A DNA stretch of 6,353 nt from an archaeon (GTDB lineage: Archaea; Iainarchaeota; Iainarchaeia; Iainarchaeales; Iainarchaeaceae), in NCBI GenBank assembly GCA_005239615.1, contig SBBR01000065.1, positions 1 through 6,353 on the forward strand, written 5' to 3'. Positions 5,097 to 6,353 of this stretch are shown here, one piece after another. A program made the translations under genes and the position numbers. The notes below the pieces were generated by a model. It ran no database searches, had not been told where the DNA came from, and saw only the letters and a list, made by a program, of their open reading frames with translations. The first letter of the stretch is position 1. Every line of letters starts with the position of its first letter.

Positions 5097-5122
5097 CTTG
5101 AGGCATTTATCTTGCGATTTGT

Positions 5123-5668
5123 ATGGACAGCCGAAACGCAAAAAGGGTCATGGAAGCCGCGCTCTTCACCTCCCCCGGCACTGTCAATGTCAAGGAGCTC
5201 GCAGGTCTTGTCGGCCTCAACTTTGCCGAGGCGCGCGTGCTCGTGAACGAGCTCATACATGATTACGAGGCGAAGGACACCTCTCTTGAAATCCGCGACG
5301 AGCCGGGTGGGGTGCGCATGACAGTGAAGGAGCATTATGAGCCGCACGTTGGCCACATGGCTGCCGCACCGGAACTGCATAAGGGCATAATGAAAACCCT
5401 TGCATACATCGCCTACAAGCAGCCGGTGAAGCAGGCAGAGGTGATAAACTTCAGGAACAGCAAGGCGTACGAGCACATAACGACCCTTGTTGAGAAAGGC
5501 TTCGTGCGGAAGGAGAAGAAAGGCATTACCTACATTCTTTATACCACCCCAAAGTTCAGGGAATATTTCGGGAAATCCTCAGAGAGGAAGACGGAAGCAG
5601 AAGCCCCTGAAAACAACACGACAACAACGCCGCCAGAATTGGATAGCACGGAGCAGCCCGGCACCTAA
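5123..5668 (+). CDS. scpB: Segregation and condensation protein B
   Basis: A partner of the SMC-kleisin complex: ScpB dimers bind the kleisin ScpA and help fold and segregate the chromosome. The 181 residues contain two winged-helix domains. The first is at about 5-75 (VMEAALFTSPGTVNVKELAGLVGL, residues 9-32, is the typical opening). The second is at about 85-150, with IMKTLAYIAYKQPVKQAEV (89-107), then a recognition region ending in LVEKGFVRK, then YILYTTPKFREYFG (137-150), which closely follows the family pattern ending in F-x-x-YFG. Residues 151-181 are a disordered Thr/Glu/Pro tail. The usual ScpA partner is not in this window; in many genomes it is adjacent. ATG 5123 is chosen for its TATA-like box about 31 bases upstream. 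The gene converges on the Hsp20 gene with 74 bases between. Confidence 0.9.
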   Translation: MDSRNAKRVMEAALFTSPGTVNVKELAGLVGLNFAEARVLVNELIHDYEAKDTSLEIRDEPGGVRMTVKEHYEPHVGHMAAAPELHKGIMKTLAYIAYKQPVKQAEVINFRNSKAYEHITTLVEKGFVRKEKKGITYILYTTPKFREYFGKSSERKTEAEAPENNTTTTPPELDSTEQPGT

Positions 5669-5703
5669 TGAGCAGGCAGTTTCCGGAATCCAGCAAAAAT
5701 TCG

Positions 5704-5730
5704 TTACAAGCTCAAATTTCACATTTGTAA
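5704..5730. terminator. Possible termination region between convergent scpB and hsp20
   Basis: An A/T-rich stretch holds two overlapping small dyads: TTACAA (5704-5709) with TTGTAA (5725-5730), and CAAAT (5713-5717) with ATTTG (5723-5727). Its place between two convergent gene ends suits a shared terminator, but no long T-run follows on either strand. Confidence 0.25.
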
Positions 5731-5742
5731 GTGCGCCCGCCG

Positions 5743-6228
5743 TCACTCCTTTTCCTTCACAAGGGTTGCCCTCGCCTGGCGCTTGGCGAGCCTCACTTCC
5801 AATACGTTGTTGTTGTAGCTTGTCCTCACTGAACCGTGGTTCACCCTGCAGGGGAATGGGATGCGCTTGATGAACTTCTTGGAGCGCTGGTTGGATATGA
5901 CCATTGCCTGCTCCATCACCTTCACATCAATGTCGCGCGCGGGAAGGGTGTTAGTTTCCACGACCACCATTATCTCATTGTCCATGTCGATGACGTCCAC
6001 AAGCGGTTCCTCTTCCTTCTTCCGCGGAGCGCTTTCTTCCATGAGGCCGAATTCGTTCACCCTGAGGAAGCCCTCTGAATCGATGTCGACCGAGAAAGCG
6101 ACCTTGACAGGCTTGCTGAAGTCGATGACCTCCGCCTCAAGGCTGTCCAACACTTCTGCAAGCATTTCTTCCATGGCCTCATAATCGAGGTCGCTGTCGT
6201 CGAACCTCCTTTTTCTCCACAAGGCCAT
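5743..6228 (-). CDS. hsp20: Hsp20/alpha-crystallin family small heat-shock protein
   Basis: An ATP-independent chaperone that holds unfolding proteins in oligomers. The 161 residues have an acidic N-terminal arm (1-40), then the archaeal-type FSVDIDSEGFLRVNEFG stretch (45-61) and a charged linker (RKKEEE, 69-74). The alpha-crystallin domain follows at about 75-148, from EPLVDVIDMDNEIMVVVE to VRTSYNNNVLEVRLAK, the latter matching the family's A-x-Y-x-N-G-V-L motif with Asn in place of Gly. No C-terminal I-x-I motif is visible; the tail is KRQARATLVKEKE. The EFG plus EPLVDVI pattern is typical of an archaeal branch that also includes GvpH-like proteins, but no gas-vesicle gene is in view. ATG 6228 is preferred over an in-frame TTG four codons upstream. 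It starts 31 bases after the end of a partial upstream gene, so the two may form an operon. Confidence 0.9.
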   Translation of the reverse strand: MALWRKRRFDDSDLDYEAMEEMLAEVLDSLEAEVIDFSKPVKVAFSVDIDSEGFLRVNEFGLMEESAPRKKEEEPLVDVIDMDNEIMVVVETNTLPARDIDVKVMEQAMVISNQRSKKFIKRIPFPCRVNHGSVRTSYNNNVLEVRLAKRQARATLVKEKE

Positions 6229-6259
6229 TTTCCCACTCAACCCAAAAACAAAAACCGGT

Positions 6260-6353
6260 TCAAAACAGTTTTTTCTGAAACTTCTCGTCCTGCATGAGCC
6301 TGATTGTCTGCCACGATTTCCTCACGAAGGCAGGCACCTCAGTATAACAATAC
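6260..6353 (-). CDS. C-terminal end of an unidentified gene, cut by the window edge
   Basis: The last 30 codons of a minus-strand frame run in from the right edge and stop at TGA (6260-6262). The visible residues end in MQDEKFQKKLF, with PAFVRKSWQTIRL before that. The mix of charged and aromatic residues, and close spacing (31 bases) to the Hsp20 gene, suggest a real gene upstream in the same transcription unit. The family cannot be judged from 30 residues. Confidence 0.5.
   Translation of the reverse strand, partial: YCYTEVPAFVRKSWQTIRLMQDEKFQKKLF

Larger units (their letters stand above)
4667..5122. other. Gene-poor region between the reductase and scpB
   Basis: 456 bases without a confident gene. 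It holds two short overlapping minus-strand frames (4702-4917 and 4914-5063, listed separately) and the symmetric TATA-like box at 5087-5096. A small hairpin, GAATC-GAAG-GATTC, lies at 4824-4837, with a T-run at 4850-4854. The TTCGAATC at 4821-4828 resembles a tRNA T-loop, but I could not build acceptor or anticodon arms around it. Confidence 0.6.

Noticed and set aside
5743..6228. Gas-vesicle protein GvpH
   Set aside because: The Hsp20 gene shares features with that branch, but no other gas-vesicle gene is in the window, so a general small heat-shock protein is the safer call.
1..6353. CRISPR array, insertion sequence or long direct repeats
   Set aside because: No regularly spaced repeats, transposase frame or terminal repeats were seen on either strand.

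Overview
The window looks archaeal. Several genes lack a Shine-Dalgarno and have an A/T-rich TATA-like box about 26-30 bases before the first codon, as in leaderless archaeal transcripts. Other genes carry strong GGAGG-type sites, and GTG is used as a start. The gene content (stand-alone HELxHIP metallopeptidase, SMC-partner ScpB, archaeal-type Hsp20, Mrp/NBP35 ATPase, IscA-like protein) fits an archaeon with a compact genome of moderate GC. A DPANN-type or euryarchaeal lineage is possible, but one window cannot settle it.

Layout, left to right. Positions 105-1201 (minus strand) hold a Mn/Fe superoxide dismutase and, upstream of it, a small zinc metallopeptidase. A perfect 10-bp inverted repeat lies at their junction, next to the sod TATA box. 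Endonuclease III (1256-1900, plus) diverges from the metallopeptidase across a very short control region. Its last bases overlap the end of a convergent gene of unknown function (1890-2273, minus). From 2423 onward on the plus strand come a DUF1858-IscA fusion protein, an Mrp/NBP35-type ATPase and a stand-alone FAD/NAD(P) reductase with its own promoter inside or just after the end of the ATPase gene. Positions 4667-5122 hold no confident gene, only two short overlapping minus-strand frames, one with a helix-turn-helix-like stretch. Then come scpB (5123-5668, plus) and, convergent to it, an Hsp20-family chaperone (5743-6228, minus). The Hsp20 gene lies downstream of a gene cut by the right window edge.

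How the genes may work together. Most of the left and centre fits iron-sulfur and oxygen-stress housekeeping. SOD removes superoxide, which destroys Fe-S clusters. The IscA and Mrp proteins are predicted cluster carriers. The flavin reductase could supply electrons, and endonuclease III is itself a [4Fe-4S] client that repairs oxidised bases. This link is inferred from gene proximity.

The most unusual points are: the DUF1858-IscA fusion; the adjacent ATPase, which appears to have lost the usual C-terminal CxxC of Mrp/NBP35 while carrying a CxxC near its N-terminal nucleotide-binding part; repeated divergent pairs that seem to share one symmetric TATA-like box; and the inverted repeat in front of sod. 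I see no CRISPR array, insertion sequence, rRNA or convincing tRNA.
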